Below are positions 1 through 6,433 of a stretch of 9,658 nt of DNA, piece after piece. The notes beneath the pieces were generated by a model. It ran no database searches, was not told where the DNA came from, and worked only from the letters and a program-made list of their open reading frames with translations. Numbering within the stretch: the stretch's first letter is position 1; every line of letters starts with the position of its first letter. The DNA lies in contig JBBQGU010000139.1 of NCBI GenBank assembly GCA_038323315.1, positions 1-9,658 on the forward strand, in the 5' to 3' direction. Both the position numbers and the translations under genes were made by a program. The DNA is from Stagnihabitans sp038323315. GTDB taxonomy: Bacteria > Pseudomonadota > Alphaproteobacteria > Rhodobacterales > Rhodobacteraceae.

Positions 1-660
1 TTTTACCGCCCCTTTGCCGAGGTTCTGACCTCGGGCGAGAAATTCGACGGCCTGATCATCACCGGCGCGCCGATCGAACACCTGGAGTATGAAGACGTCA
101 CGTATTGGGATGAGTTGAAACAGGTGATGGACTGGACCCAATCCCACGTTCATTCCACCTTTGGCGTGTGTTGGGGCGGCATGGCGATGGCCTATCACTT
201 CCACGGCGTGCCAAAGCATACGCTCGCGCACAAGGCGTTCGGCTGTTTTGCGCAGCGCAATCTGGCCGCCGCCTCGCCCTATTTGCGCGGCTTTGCGGAT
301 GAGTTCGTGATGCCGGTCAGCCGCTGGACCGAGTTGCGGCAAGACGACATCACCCGCGCCGGTTTGACGACACTGCTGACCTCGGACACGTCGGGGCCCT
401 GCCTGATTGCCGATCCCGAACACCGGGCGCTGTATATCGTCAACCATCTGGAATATGACAACGAAACGCTGAAACAGGAATATGACCGCGATGTTGCCTC
501 GGGCACGCCGATCAATGTGCCCGCAAATTACTATCCCCACGACAACCCCGCCCTGAAACCGCTGAACCTTTGGCGGGCCCATGCTCATCTGCTGTACGGC
601 AACTGGGTCAACGAGATTTATCAGACAACACCCTATGACATTCAAAACATTGGTCATTAG
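1..660 (+). CDS. metA: Homoserine O-acyltransferase MetA, 5'-truncated by window edge (predicted acetyl-CoA type)
   Basis: Cytoplasmic enzyme of methionine biosynthesis that acylates the hydroxyl of L-homoserine. Frame 1 is open from base 1 to a TAG stop. The 219 visible residues match the MetA/HTS family (glutamine-amidotransferase-like fold). The nucleophile Cys is in FGVCWGG (codon 169-171), and the His-x-Glu pair is in NHLEYD (445-447 and 451-453). Against E. coli MetA (C142, H235, E237) the offset is 85-86 residues, so roughly the first 85 residues lie outside the window. The same offset puts the Glu of TGAPIE (76-78) at E. coli position 111. In this family Glu there is known to select acetyl-CoA, whereas Gly selects succinyl-CoA, so homoserine O-acetyltransferase activity is inferred. 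The 3' end overlaps the next gene by 26 nt. Family identity is very secure; acyl-donor choice is likely. Confidence 0.95.
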   Translation, partial: FYRPFAEVLTSGEKFDGLIITGAPIEHLEYEDVTYWDELKQVMDWTQSHVHSTFGVCWGGMAMAYHFHGVPKHTLAHKAFGCFAQRNLAAASPYLRGFADEFVMPVSRWTELRQDDITRAGLTTLLTSDTSGPCLIADPEHRALYIVNHLEYDNETLKQEYDRDVASGTPINVPANYYPHDNPALKPLNLWRAHAHLLYGNWVNEIYQTTPYDIQNIGH

Positions 661-1594
661 CCTAACCCTGATCGTCGCCCTCGGGGTGGCGCTGGCACTG
701 GTTACAGATGCCTTGGCCACGCGGCGGGAGGCTGCGGTGAAGGTCGAGTTCCCGCCGCTTGGTGTGTTGCTGGAGGTGGACGGCGTCAAGCTGCACGCGC
801 TGACGCGGGGGGCCGGGCCGGATCTGGTGCTGATCCATGGTGCATCCGGCAATCTGCGCGACCTGCTGCCGTTGATGGACAGGCTGGCGGGGCAGTACAG
901 GGTGACGGCGTTCGACAGGCCCGGACTTGGCTGGTCCGACCCTATCCCGCTGGGAGCCTCGTTGAAGGCACAGGCGCTGCATCTGGCCAAGGGTGCCCTG
1001 GTGCTGGGGATCAAGGACCCGATTGTGCTGGGGCAAAGCTATGGCGGCTCGGTCGCTTTGGCTTGGGGCCTGGACGCGCCCTTGCGGCCCCTGGCCTTGG
1101 TGCTGGTGTCGTCACCGTCGTTGCCCTGGCCCGGATCGTTGGACCCGTTCTATCAGCTGACCGACAGTTGGATCGGCCAGCACATCGTCATCCCGCTGGC
1201 GACGGCTTTTATGCCGGAACGCTATATCGACAGGGTTGTGACAAATATTTTCAAACCCGACGCCGCACCTGAAGATTATCTGTCTTACATCGGTGCTGGT
1301 CTGTCGATCAGTCGTCAGGCGCTGCGGACCAATTCCGATCAGGTCAACGGCTTGCTGGCCGAGATCACAGCGCAAAGTGCGCGCTATGCCGAACTGACGC
1401 TGCCCATCGAACTGGTCCACGGCACCGCCGACACCATAGTGCCCATCACGATCCACTCCCTCCCCCTGTCAAAACGGCTGCCGAATGCCCATCTGACGGT
1501 GATCGAGGACGCGGGCCATATGCCGCACCACGCCCATCCTCAGGCGGTTCTGGACGCAATATCCCGCGCTGCGACAAGCGCCGGATTGCGTTAA
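635..1594 (+). CDS. Alpha/beta hydrolase with N-terminal membrane anchor
   Basis: A 319-aa alpha/beta hydrolase fold protein of unknown substrate. I chose ATG 635 because the next residues (MTFKTLVISL and on) form a classic anchor: Lys4, then a hydrophobic helix at about residues 6-23, then Arg-rich TRRE. The open frame extends further upstream to 581, but that part lies inside metA and looks uncoded. Visible catalytic elements are the oxyanion-hole HG at 68-69 (VLIHGASG), nucleophile Ser135 in GQSYGG, acid Asp266 in HGTADTIVP, and His295 in EDAGHMPHH. The order and spacing are normal for the fold-1 esterase/haloperoxidase-like group. The enzyme is probably anchored to the inner membrane with its domain in the periplasm; cleavable signal peptide is an alternative. 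No strong Shine-Dalgarno is visible, so translation may depend on coupling with metA, which it overlaps by 26 nt. Substrate cannot be inferred. Confidence 0.9.
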   Translation: MTFKTLVISLTLIVALGVALALVTDALATRREAAVKVEFPPLGVLLEVDGVKLHALTRGAGPDLVLIHGASGNLRDLLPLMDRLAGQYRVTAFDRPGLGWSDPIPLGASLKAQALHLAKGALVLGIKDPIVLGQSYGGSVALAWGLDAPLRPLALVLVSSPSLPWPGSLDPFYQLTDSWIGQHIVIPLATAFMPERYIDRVVTNIFKPDAAPEDYLSYIGAGLSISRQALRTNSDQVNGLLAEITAQSARYAELTLPIELVHGTADTIVPITIHSLPLSKRLPNAHLTVIEDAGHMPHHAHPQAVLDAISRAATSAGLR

Positions 1595-1637
1595 ACCGCC
1601 GGGGGCGCATAGTGGGCCTGTCATCAGGGAGAAGATC

Positions 1638-2507
1638 ATGGAGCTGCCATTCGACGGTGCGATCAGCAAGTATTTCAAGCACGACGCCCCCAAAGACATC
1701 CGCAAAGCCATTGAGGATCGCGACAAAGATCTGATCATGTCCCTCGCCTATCCCTACCGCGAGGAGATGAAGGGCAAAGATTACGATGCGCAAATGTCGG
1801 CGCTGCAACTGCAACTCGTGCGCCTTCAGGCTGATGTCAAAGCGACGGGCAAACGTATCATCTGCGTTTTCGAAGGCCGCGATGCCGCAGGCAAGGGCGG
1901 CACCATCGACGCGCTGCGGATGAACCTGAACCCGCGCGGTGCGGGTGTCGTGGCGCTTGCCAAACCCAATGAACGTGAACGGGCGGAATGGTACTTTCAA
2001 CGCTATATCGACTGGTTGCCGCTTTTGGGTGAAATGGCGATCTTTGACCGGTCATGGTACAACCGCGCCATTGTGGAAAAGGTCTTTGGCTTTTGCACAT
2101 ATGAGCAGCGCGAGAAATTCTTTCGCCAGTTGCCGGATTTTGAAAAGATGATCGTCGACGAGGGGATCGTGCTGCTGAAATTCTGGCTGGAGGTTGGCCG
2201 GGCGGAACAGTTGAAACGCTTTCTGGACCGTGAAGAAGACCCGCTGAAACAGTGGAAGCTCAGCCAGATCGACATTGATGGCCTGACGAAATGGAATGAG
2301 TTTTCGGCCGCCATCGACGAGACGATGGACAAGACGCATTACCCTTACGCGCCTTGGACGATGATCCTGTCGGACGACAAGAAACGGGCCCGGATCGCGG
2401 CGTTGCAGACCGTGCTGTTGTCGGTGGATTTCATGGGCAAAGACTTGCAAGCCATCGGTACGGTCGACCCGTTGATCTGCGGCACACCCGACTTGAGGGT
2501 TCCGTGA
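1638..2507 (+). CDS. ppk2: Polyphosphate kinase 2 (PPK2 family, single domain)
   Basis: A 289-aa PPK2-family protein that transfers phosphate between inorganic polyphosphate and nucleotides; single-domain members of this length mostly convert NDPs to NTPs or the reverse. The Walker A motif GRDAAGKGG is at residues 80-88, after the family beta-strand ICVFE. The Walker B-like DRSWYNR is at 137-143. The lid region follows (KFWLEVGRAEQLKRF, about 181-195), then the conserved WNEFSAAID and PWTMILSDDKKRARI segments. Length is typical for the class. ATG 1638 is supported by a GGGAGA Shine-Dalgarno at 1627-1632 with 5 nt spacing. The gene starts 43 nt after the hydrolase with no evident terminator between them, so read-through from metA is possible. 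Its TGA stop overlaps the GTG start of the tetR gene by 4 nt, suggesting a shared role in nucleotide or polyphosphate balance. The exact nucleotide preference cannot be read with certainty. Confidence 0.94.
   Translation: MELPFDGAISKYFKHDAPKDIRKAIEDRDKDLIMSLAYPYREEMKGKDYDAQMSALQLQLVRLQADVKATGKRIICVFEGRDAAGKGGTIDALRMNLNPRGAGVVALAKPNERERAEWYFQRYIDWLPLLGEMAIFDRSWYNRAIVEKVFGFCTYEQREKFFRQLPDFEKMIVDEGIVLLKFWLEVGRAEQLKRFLDREEDPLKQWKLSQIDIDGLTKWNEFSAAIDETMDKTHYPYAPWTMILSDDKKRARIAALQTVLLSVDFMGKDLQAIGTVDPLICGTPDLRVP
2495..2499 (+). promoter_or_regulatory. Ribosome binding site deciding the GTG start of tetR
   Basis: GAGGG lies 4 nt before GTG 2504, inside the 3' end of ppk2. It supports GTG 2504 as the start rather than the upstream in-frame extension to 2354, which overlaps ppk2 and has no family similarity. 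Confidence 0.7.
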
Positions 2508-3118
2508 AGCAAGGCTACCACCACGGCAATCTGCGGCAGGCGTTGGTCGAGGCGGCGCTGACGCTGATCACCAAGAACGGCCCGACCGGCTTTACCCTGT
2601 CTGAGGCCGCCAAGGCCGCCGACGTGACCCCGGCAGCAGTCTACCGCCACTTTGCCGGGCGCGACGAGCTGCTGGCCGAGGTGGCACGGCAGGGCTATGA
2701 CATATTTGCCGCCGTGATGGAGTTCGCTTATTCGGACGGGAAACCCACGGCTTTGGCAGCGTTCGAGGCGACGGGGCGGGCTTACCTCGCCTTTGCCCGC
2801 AAGTATCCCGGCCACTATATGGCGATGTTCGAAAGCGGGTTGGCGCTGAACGCCTATCCTGACCTGGCGCTGGTCGCGCAAAAGGCCCGCAACGTTCTGG
2901 AAACCGCGGCGGAACAGCTGAGCCAGCACATGCCCTTGGGCAAACGCCCACCGGCATCGATGTTCTCGGCCCATGTCTGGGCGCTGTCGCATGGCGTGGT
3001 GGAATTGTATATGCGCGGTGCGCCCGGGGCCAAGTCACCCTACACGCCCGAGGATTTGCTGGAGGCGGGGATCGGCATCTATCTGCGGGGTCTGGGGCTG
3101 TTGCCACCGGACGTTTGA
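2504..3118 (+). CDS. TetR/AcrR-family transcriptional regulator with WHG-type C-terminal domain
   Basis: A 204-aa DNA-binding regulator. The N-terminal TetR helix-turn-helix is clear: GYHHGNLRQALVEAAL at about residues 4-19, then FTLSEAAKAADVTPAAVYRHF at 30-50, followed by GRDELLAEV. The C-terminal half carries the W-H-G signature (W159, H163, G164 in HVWALSHGVV) of the TetR_C 'WHG' domain, which forms the ligand pocket and dimer face in that subclass. The start is GTG 2504, which overlaps the ppk2 stop (GTGA) and has a GAGGG ribosome binding site. The two genes are therefore almost certainly on one mRNA and translationally coupled. The regulator may control this operon, but no palindromic operator is obvious just upstream of ppk2, so the target is unknown. 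Ligand unknown. It is followed by a hairpin array and a convergent ABC operon. Confidence 0.93.
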   Translation: MKQGYHHGNLRQALVEAALTLITKNGPTGFTLSEAAKAADVTPAAVYRHFAGRDELLAEVARQGYDIFAAVMEFAYSDGKPTALAAFEATGRAYLAFARKYPGHYMAMFESGLALNAYPDLALVAQKARNVLETAAEQLSQHMPLGKRPPASMFSAHVWALSHGVVELYMRGAPGAKSPYTPEDLLEAGIGIYLRGLGLLPPDV

Positions 3119-3124
3119 TGCAGC

Positions 3125-3179
3125 GATTTTTCTGCGAAAAATCCCGCCGGACTTGTGCCGGAATTTTCGCAGGAAATTC
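3125..3179. repeat. Tandem hairpin / long imperfect inverted repeat between convergent genes (probable bidirectional transcription end)
   Basis: The 67-bp gap between the tetR stop and the ABC ATPase stop holds three small hairpins in a row. GATTTTT/AAAAATC (3125-3131 and 3137-3143) has loop CTGCG. CCGG/CCGG (3147-3150 and 3158-3161) has a 7-nt loop. GAATTT/AAATTC (3161-3166 and 3174-3179) has loop TCGCAGG. The outer two also pair imperfectly with each other (TCTGCGAAAAAT against ATTTTCGCAGGA), giving an alternative long stem over the whole element. The position between converging genes suggests termination for both. There is no clean T-run directly after the stem on either strand, so it is not a textbook intrinsic terminator. 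Confidence 0.6.
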
Positions 3180-3185
3180 GTGGTT

Positions 3186-4295
3186 CTAACGGAACATCAC
3201 CAAGGCACCGGGCGACCAGCCGACGCGGGTGCGGGTGCCGATGTCCAGCACCGGTCGGCCAAAGACATTGCGCATCGACAGGCGCATAGGATCGGTCGTA
3301 CCGTCCAAGAGCACGTCGTAATAGGTCATGTCGCCGTAATAGACCACCTCGGTGACGGTCGCCATCACTTCGCGGTCGGCGACCTGCTGGCCTTCAAACA
3401 GCAGTGTCAGGGTTTCAGGGCGAAAGCCCACTGCAGCGCCGTCTGGCGTGGCGGTGCCGGTCACCTGCGTCTGGGCGTCCAGAGTGAGACGGCCAAAGCC
3501 CTGAGCCTCGGCCTCGACCTTGCCACCGCTTTCGGACAGGATTTTTGCGGGCAAAAAGTTCATCGTGCCGATGAAATTGGCCACAGCGCGGGTCTTGGGG
3601 CGGCGGTACAGGGTTTCGGGATCATCCAGTTGCGCAATCTGGCCTTCGAACATCACGGCGATGCGGTCGGACATGACCAAGGCTTCTTCCTGATCATGCG
3701 TCACCAGAACGAAGGTGATGCCGACCTGCCGTTGCAGCTTGATCAACTCGACCTGCATCTGTTCGCGCATCTTCTTGTCCAATGCGGACAGCGGTTCGTC
3801 CAGCAGCAGCACCTTGGGTTTCAGGATCAGCGCCCGTGCCAGGGCCACGCGCTGCCGCTGCCCGCCCGATAGGGCATGGGCGGCGCGGGTGCCAAAGCCG
3901 GCCAGACCGACCATCGCCAAAGCCTCGGCCACCGCCGCCGCCTTTTCGGGCCTGGACCGGGGGTCCTTGCGCAGGCCAAAGCCCACATTCTGCTCTACCG
4001 TCAGGTGGGGGAAGATGGCATAGCTTTGGAATACCATATTGGTCGGCCGCTGGTTGGCGGGAACATCGACCATATCCTTGCCATCGACCAGAACAACGCC
4101 CGACGAAATCCCCTCGAACCCCGCAATCGTGCGCAGCAAGGTGGTTTTGCCGCAGCCCGAGGGGCCGAGCAACGAAAAGAACTCCCCCGCGCGGATCGTC
4201 GCGGTGATGCCACGCAGTGCGTGGTAATCGCCGTAGTATTTGTGGACATCCTTGAACTCGATCATCGTGGTCGTGCTGGATTTATCAAGATTCAC
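3186..4295 (-). CDS. ABC transporter ATP-binding protein, PotA-like (polyamine-type importer)
   Basis: A 369-aa ATPase subunit that powers import through the two permeases encoded just before it. All ABC motifs are intact: Walker A GPSGCGKTT (44-52), Q-loop Q90 in VFQSYAIFPH, signature LSGGQ (143-147), Walker B KVLLLDEP (161-168), D-loop SALD, switch His200 in LVTHDQEEA. A C-terminal TOBE-type regulatory region follows from about residue 240 (FIGTMNFLPAKI, GFRPETLTLL). Length and the NFIG/GFRPE motifs fit the spermidine/putrescine and Fe3+/sulfate CUT1-like group; PotA is the closest by feel. The start is GTG 4295, supported by GGAGGA 5 nt upstream and a 4-nt overlap (GTGA) with the permease stop. 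An internal ATG at residue 11 is a less likely start. It is the last gene of the operon and converges on tetR. Substrate is inferred only from family resemblance. Confidence 0.94.
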   Translation of the reverse strand: MNLDKSSTTTMIEFKDVHKYYGDYHALRGITATIRAGEFFSLLGPSGCGKTTLLRTIAGFEGISSGVVLVDGKDMVDVPANQRPTNMVFQSYAIFPHLTVEQNVGFGLRKDPRSRPEKAAAVAEALAMVGLAGFGTRAAHALSGGQRQRVALARALILKPKVLLLDEPLSALDKKMREQMQVELIKLQRQVGITFVLVTHDQEEALVMSDRIAVMFEGQIAQLDDPETLYRRPKTRAVANFIGTMNFLPAKILSESGGKVEAEAQGFGRLTLDAQTQVTGTATPDGAAVGFRPETLTLLFEGQQVADREVMATVTEVVYYGDMTYYDVLLDGTTDPMRLSMRNVFGRPVLDIGTRTRVGWSPGALVMFR

Positions 4296-5098
4296 AAGAA
4301 TCCTCCGGTATTTTTAAGGCCGGTCCTGGCGATGCCGCGACGGCGGAAATATTCGGCCAGGGCCAGCAAGGCCACCGACAAGGCAACCAGCACCGCGCCC
4401 AGGGCCATGATCGTCGGCACAGATTTTGGGAACCGCAACTGGCCAAAGATATAGACCGACAGCAGCTTGTCCTTGGAGCCGAGAAAGTTCGAGATCACGA
4501 ATTCATCCAGCGATATGGTGAAAGAGATAAGAAAAGCCGAGATGATGCCGGGCGTCACCAGCGGCAGGATCACCAGATAGAACGTCGATATGGCGCCTTC
4601 GCCCAAGTCATAGGCCGCCTCTTCCAGCGACTGGTCCAGGGATTGAAACGCCGAAGACAGAATCGCCACGGCAAACGGCGTGCAGATCAGCACATGGCCC
4701 AGGATCACCGTCAGCAGCGACAACTGCACATTCAACGCCAGCAGAACCACCAGCAGCGCCATCGCCACGATCATGTCCGGCAGTACCATCGGCAGCAAGA
4801 TCAGTCCCATGATGCCGCCTTTGGCCGGAAATCTGTAGCGCGTGCTGGCGCGCGCGGCAAAGATGCCGAACATCGTCGCGATCACCGAGGCGGACAGCGC
4901 CACGAACAGAGAATTGCGCACGGCTTGCCAAAGGTCGCTGTCGTTCCAGACATTCTGGAACCACTGGGTGGTGAAGCCTTTCAACGGAAAGGCGACAACC
5001 GTGCTGTCATTGAATGCAAACACCGGCAACAACAGGATCGGACCGTACAGAAAGATTAAAAAGGCCAAGGCATAAAGTTGCAGGCCAGAGAATTTCAT
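4292..5098 (-). CDS. ABC transporter permease, PotC-like
   Basis: A 268-aa inner-membrane permease, one half of the importer channel. Hydrophobic segments lie at about residues 9-29, 62-82, 96-121, 127-148, 180-198 and 228-248, matching the six helices expected for PotC-type subunits. The cytoplasmic EAA coupling loop, EEAAYDLGEGAISTFYLVIL (159-178), docks on the ATPase. The following SLDEFVISNFL (196-206) is typical of PotC/PotI relatives. ATG 5098 has a GAGGGGG ribosome binding site (- strand, 5104-5110) and overlaps the upstream permease stop by 4 nt (ATGA). Its own stop overlaps the ATPase GTG by 4 nt. It ends with a short basic cytoplasmic tail (FRRRGIARTG). Length is close to E. coli PotC (264 aa). 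Confidence 0.93.
   Translation of the reverse strand: MKFSGLQLYALAFLIFLYGPILLLPVFAFNDSTVVAFPLKGFTTQWFQNVWNDSDLWQAVRNSLFVALSASVIATMFGIFAARASTRYRFPAKGGIMGLILLPMVLPDMIVAMALLVVLLALNVQLSLLTVILGHVLICTPFAVAILSSAFQSLDQSLEEAAYDLGEGAISTFYLVILPLVTPGIISAFLISFTISLDEFVISNFLGSKDKLLSVYIFGQLRFPKSVPTIMALGAVLVALSVALLALAEYFRRRGIARTGLKNTGGFL
4301..4306 (-). promoter_or_regulatory. Ribosome binding site deciding the GTG start of the ABC ATPase
   Basis: On the - strand GGAGGA precedes GTG 4295 by 5 nt. This near-perfect Shine-Dalgarno, inside the end of the upstream permease gene, supports the GTG over the internal ATG near 4265. Confidence 0.8.
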
Positions 5099-6036
5099 TT
5101 CGGCCCCCTCAGATAGCGGCGGTTCAAAAACAGGAACAGAACCGACATCAACCCGACGATCAGCATGGCGGATACTGCGATGGCGGACCCCAGGGGCTTG
5201 TTGTCACCCTTCAGCATCAAAACCTCGATCGCATTGGCAATCATCGGGAATTTCGCGCCGCCAACCAGTTTGGGCGTGACGTAATCGCCGATCGTCGGGA
5301 TGAACACGATCAACACGGCCGCGACCACTCCCGCCATCGACAGCGGCAGCGTGACGCGCAGAAATGTCAAAAACCGGCTTTCGCCCAGGTCCTGCCCCGC
5401 CTCCAGCAAGCTGCGGTCAATCTTTTCCAAGGCCACATAGATCGGCAAAATGGCAAAGGGGGCAAAGCTGTGGGCCAGTGTGATCACCATGGCCTGAATG
5501 TTGAAGGTCATGTTTAGGGGCGTGTCGATCAGCCCGATGCCGATCAGGACCGAGTTGATGACGCCACTAAAGCCCAGGATTGCGTTCCACATGAACACCC
5601 AGATCACATACGAGGTCCAGAACGGGATGGTAATCAAAAACAGCCAGATGCCCTTTCGCGCGGGGGCCACGTGAAAGCTGATGTAATAGGCCATCGGATA
5701 GGCAAGGGCGACAGTCGCAACCGTCACCAGCAACGAAACGACCAGCGACCGTACCATCACCGAAAACAGCCTTGGATCGCTCCATGCGCCAAGGTATTTC
5801 TGCGTCTCGACCAATGCGCCATCGACGACCTTGTACGAGGCGCATTCCCCGAAATAGTTGCACAGCTGAAATTTGGGGATGATCGACAGATAGCCATCGG
5901 TCAGAAATGACGCGATCAGGATAAAGCCCAAGGGGGCCGCCAGCAGCATTATGGCATAGATCGCCGTCGGGCTGACCAGTCCCAGACCATAGGCCGCCTC
6001 AGACCCCAGAAACCGGCCCTGTTTCGCCTCGGCCAT
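5095..6036 (-). CDS. ABC transporter permease, PotB-like
   Basis: A 313-aa inner-membrane permease and first gene of the importer operon. Hydrophobic helices occur at about residues 16-45, 92-118, 130-152, 155-170, 180-202, 233-250 and 283-305. The EAA coupling loop is LEAGQDLGESRFLTFLRVTL (211-230). The loop between the first and second helices is longer than in E. coli PotB (275 aa) and holds two cysteines (C59, C65 in LCNYFGEC), probably on the periplasmic side. IPTIGDYVTPKLVGG (246-260) is characteristic of PotB/PotH relatives. ATG 6036 is preceded by a weak GGGTGA ribosome binding site; a second ATG 4 nt upstream is out of frame. The TGA stop overlaps the next permease start. No solute-binding gene lies next to it. 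Confidence 0.93.
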   Translation of the reverse strand: MAEAKQGRFLGSEAAYGLGLVSPTAIYAIMLLAAPLGFILIASFLTDGYLSIIPKFQLCNYFGECASYKVVDGALVETQKYLGAWSDPRLFSVMVRSLVVSLLVTVATVALAYPMAYYISFHVAPARKGIWLFLITIPFWTSYVIWVFMWNAILGFSGVINSVLIGIGLIDTPLNMTFNIQAMVITLAHSFAPFAILPIYVALEKIDRSLLEAGQDLGESRFLTFLRVTLPLSMAGVVAAVLIVFIPTIGDYVTPKLVGGAKFPMIANAIEVLMLKGDNKPLGSAIAVSAMLIVGLMSVLFLFLNRRYLRGPK

Positions 6037-6148
6037 TCATTCACCCAATTGGCTCGTTTTGATCAAACTAGGCGAAATGCTTGACGCAAAGCAAGCAGTT
6101 ATCCGGCGACGGTGATCAAGTCCAAGGCAGTCGGCACGACGCCCCGGG
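6037..6148 (-). promoter_or_regulatory. Upstream region of the ABC operon with perfect palindrome TTTGATCAAA
   Basis: This 112-bp gap separates the small hypothetical gene from the permease. It contains the perfect 10-bp palindrome TTTGATCAAA (6058-6067), 21 bp before the permease start. It also contains TTGAC-GCAA-AGCAA (6081-6094), one mismatch from an Fnr/FnrL-type box (TTGAY-N4-ATCAA) and flanked by GCTTG/CAAGC arms. A weak - strand promoter can be drawn (TTGCTT, 18-bp spacer, TAGTTT), but I do not trust it. Operator role is inferred from position only. Confidence 0.35.
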
Positions 6149-6409
6149 TCAACAGGCCAGCCGTTCAACCTCGATCGCCCGCTTTTTAAGCTCGCCCATC
6201 AAGGCAGGCACGACACGGACGGCACTGACGGCACTTTGCAGCATTTCGGCCATATCCGCCTCGTCGCACGGGCCAGAGCGGACCCGGAACACGATGCGAC
6301 GGGCCAACCCATCTTCGTAAACAATTTCGGTCGATCCGGCGCGGCTGATCCGCCAGCCCAAAAAGTCCGCGCCCTTGCCCGGCGCGTGAAACGTGGTTTG
6401 CGTGCCCAT
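6149..6409 (-). CDS. Small hypothetical protein (about 86 aa)
   Basis: I do not recognise this family. The frame has convincing high-GC codon use and a protein-like composition: MGTQTTFHAPGKGADFLG at the start, a basic/beta-like middle (IVYEDGLARRIVFRVRSG), then an amphipathic helix with acidic and basic residues (EADMAEMLQSAVSAV, GELKKRAIEVERLA). No signal peptide or membrane helix. ATG 6409 is chosen because AAGGA lies 8 nt upstream; ATG 6418 and TTG 6433 are in-frame alternatives, giving up to 94 aa. A TAA codon sits directly before TTG 6433. It is on the same strand as the ABC operon and 112 nt upstream of it, so co-transcription is possible but unproven. Overlapping frames on both strands are weaker. 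Confidence 0.55.
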   Translation of the reverse strand: MGTQTTFHAPGKGADFLGWRISRAGSTEIVYEDGLARRIVFRVRSGPCDEADMAEMLQSAVSAVRVVPALMGELKKRAIEVERLAC

Positions 6410-6433
6410 TCGGGTCATCCTTATGCTCGACAA

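Noticed and set aside
1595..1637. Independent promoter or terminator between the hydrolase and ppk2 genes
   Set aside because: Only 43 bp; no hairpin with U-run and no credible -35/-10 pair seen.
1446..2000. 184-codon - strand frame opposite the hydrolase end and ppk2
   Set aside because: Antisense to two genes with intact catalytic motifs; high-GC shadow.
2354..2503. N-terminal extension of the TetR frame
   Set aside because: It lies inside ppk2, and TetR homology begins right at GTG 2504, which has its own ribosome binding site.
2973..4454. Long + strand open frames opposite the ABC ATPase gene
   Set aside because: They mirror the codon bias of the ATPase gene, which has every ABC motif; there is no ribosome binding site or recognisable domain.
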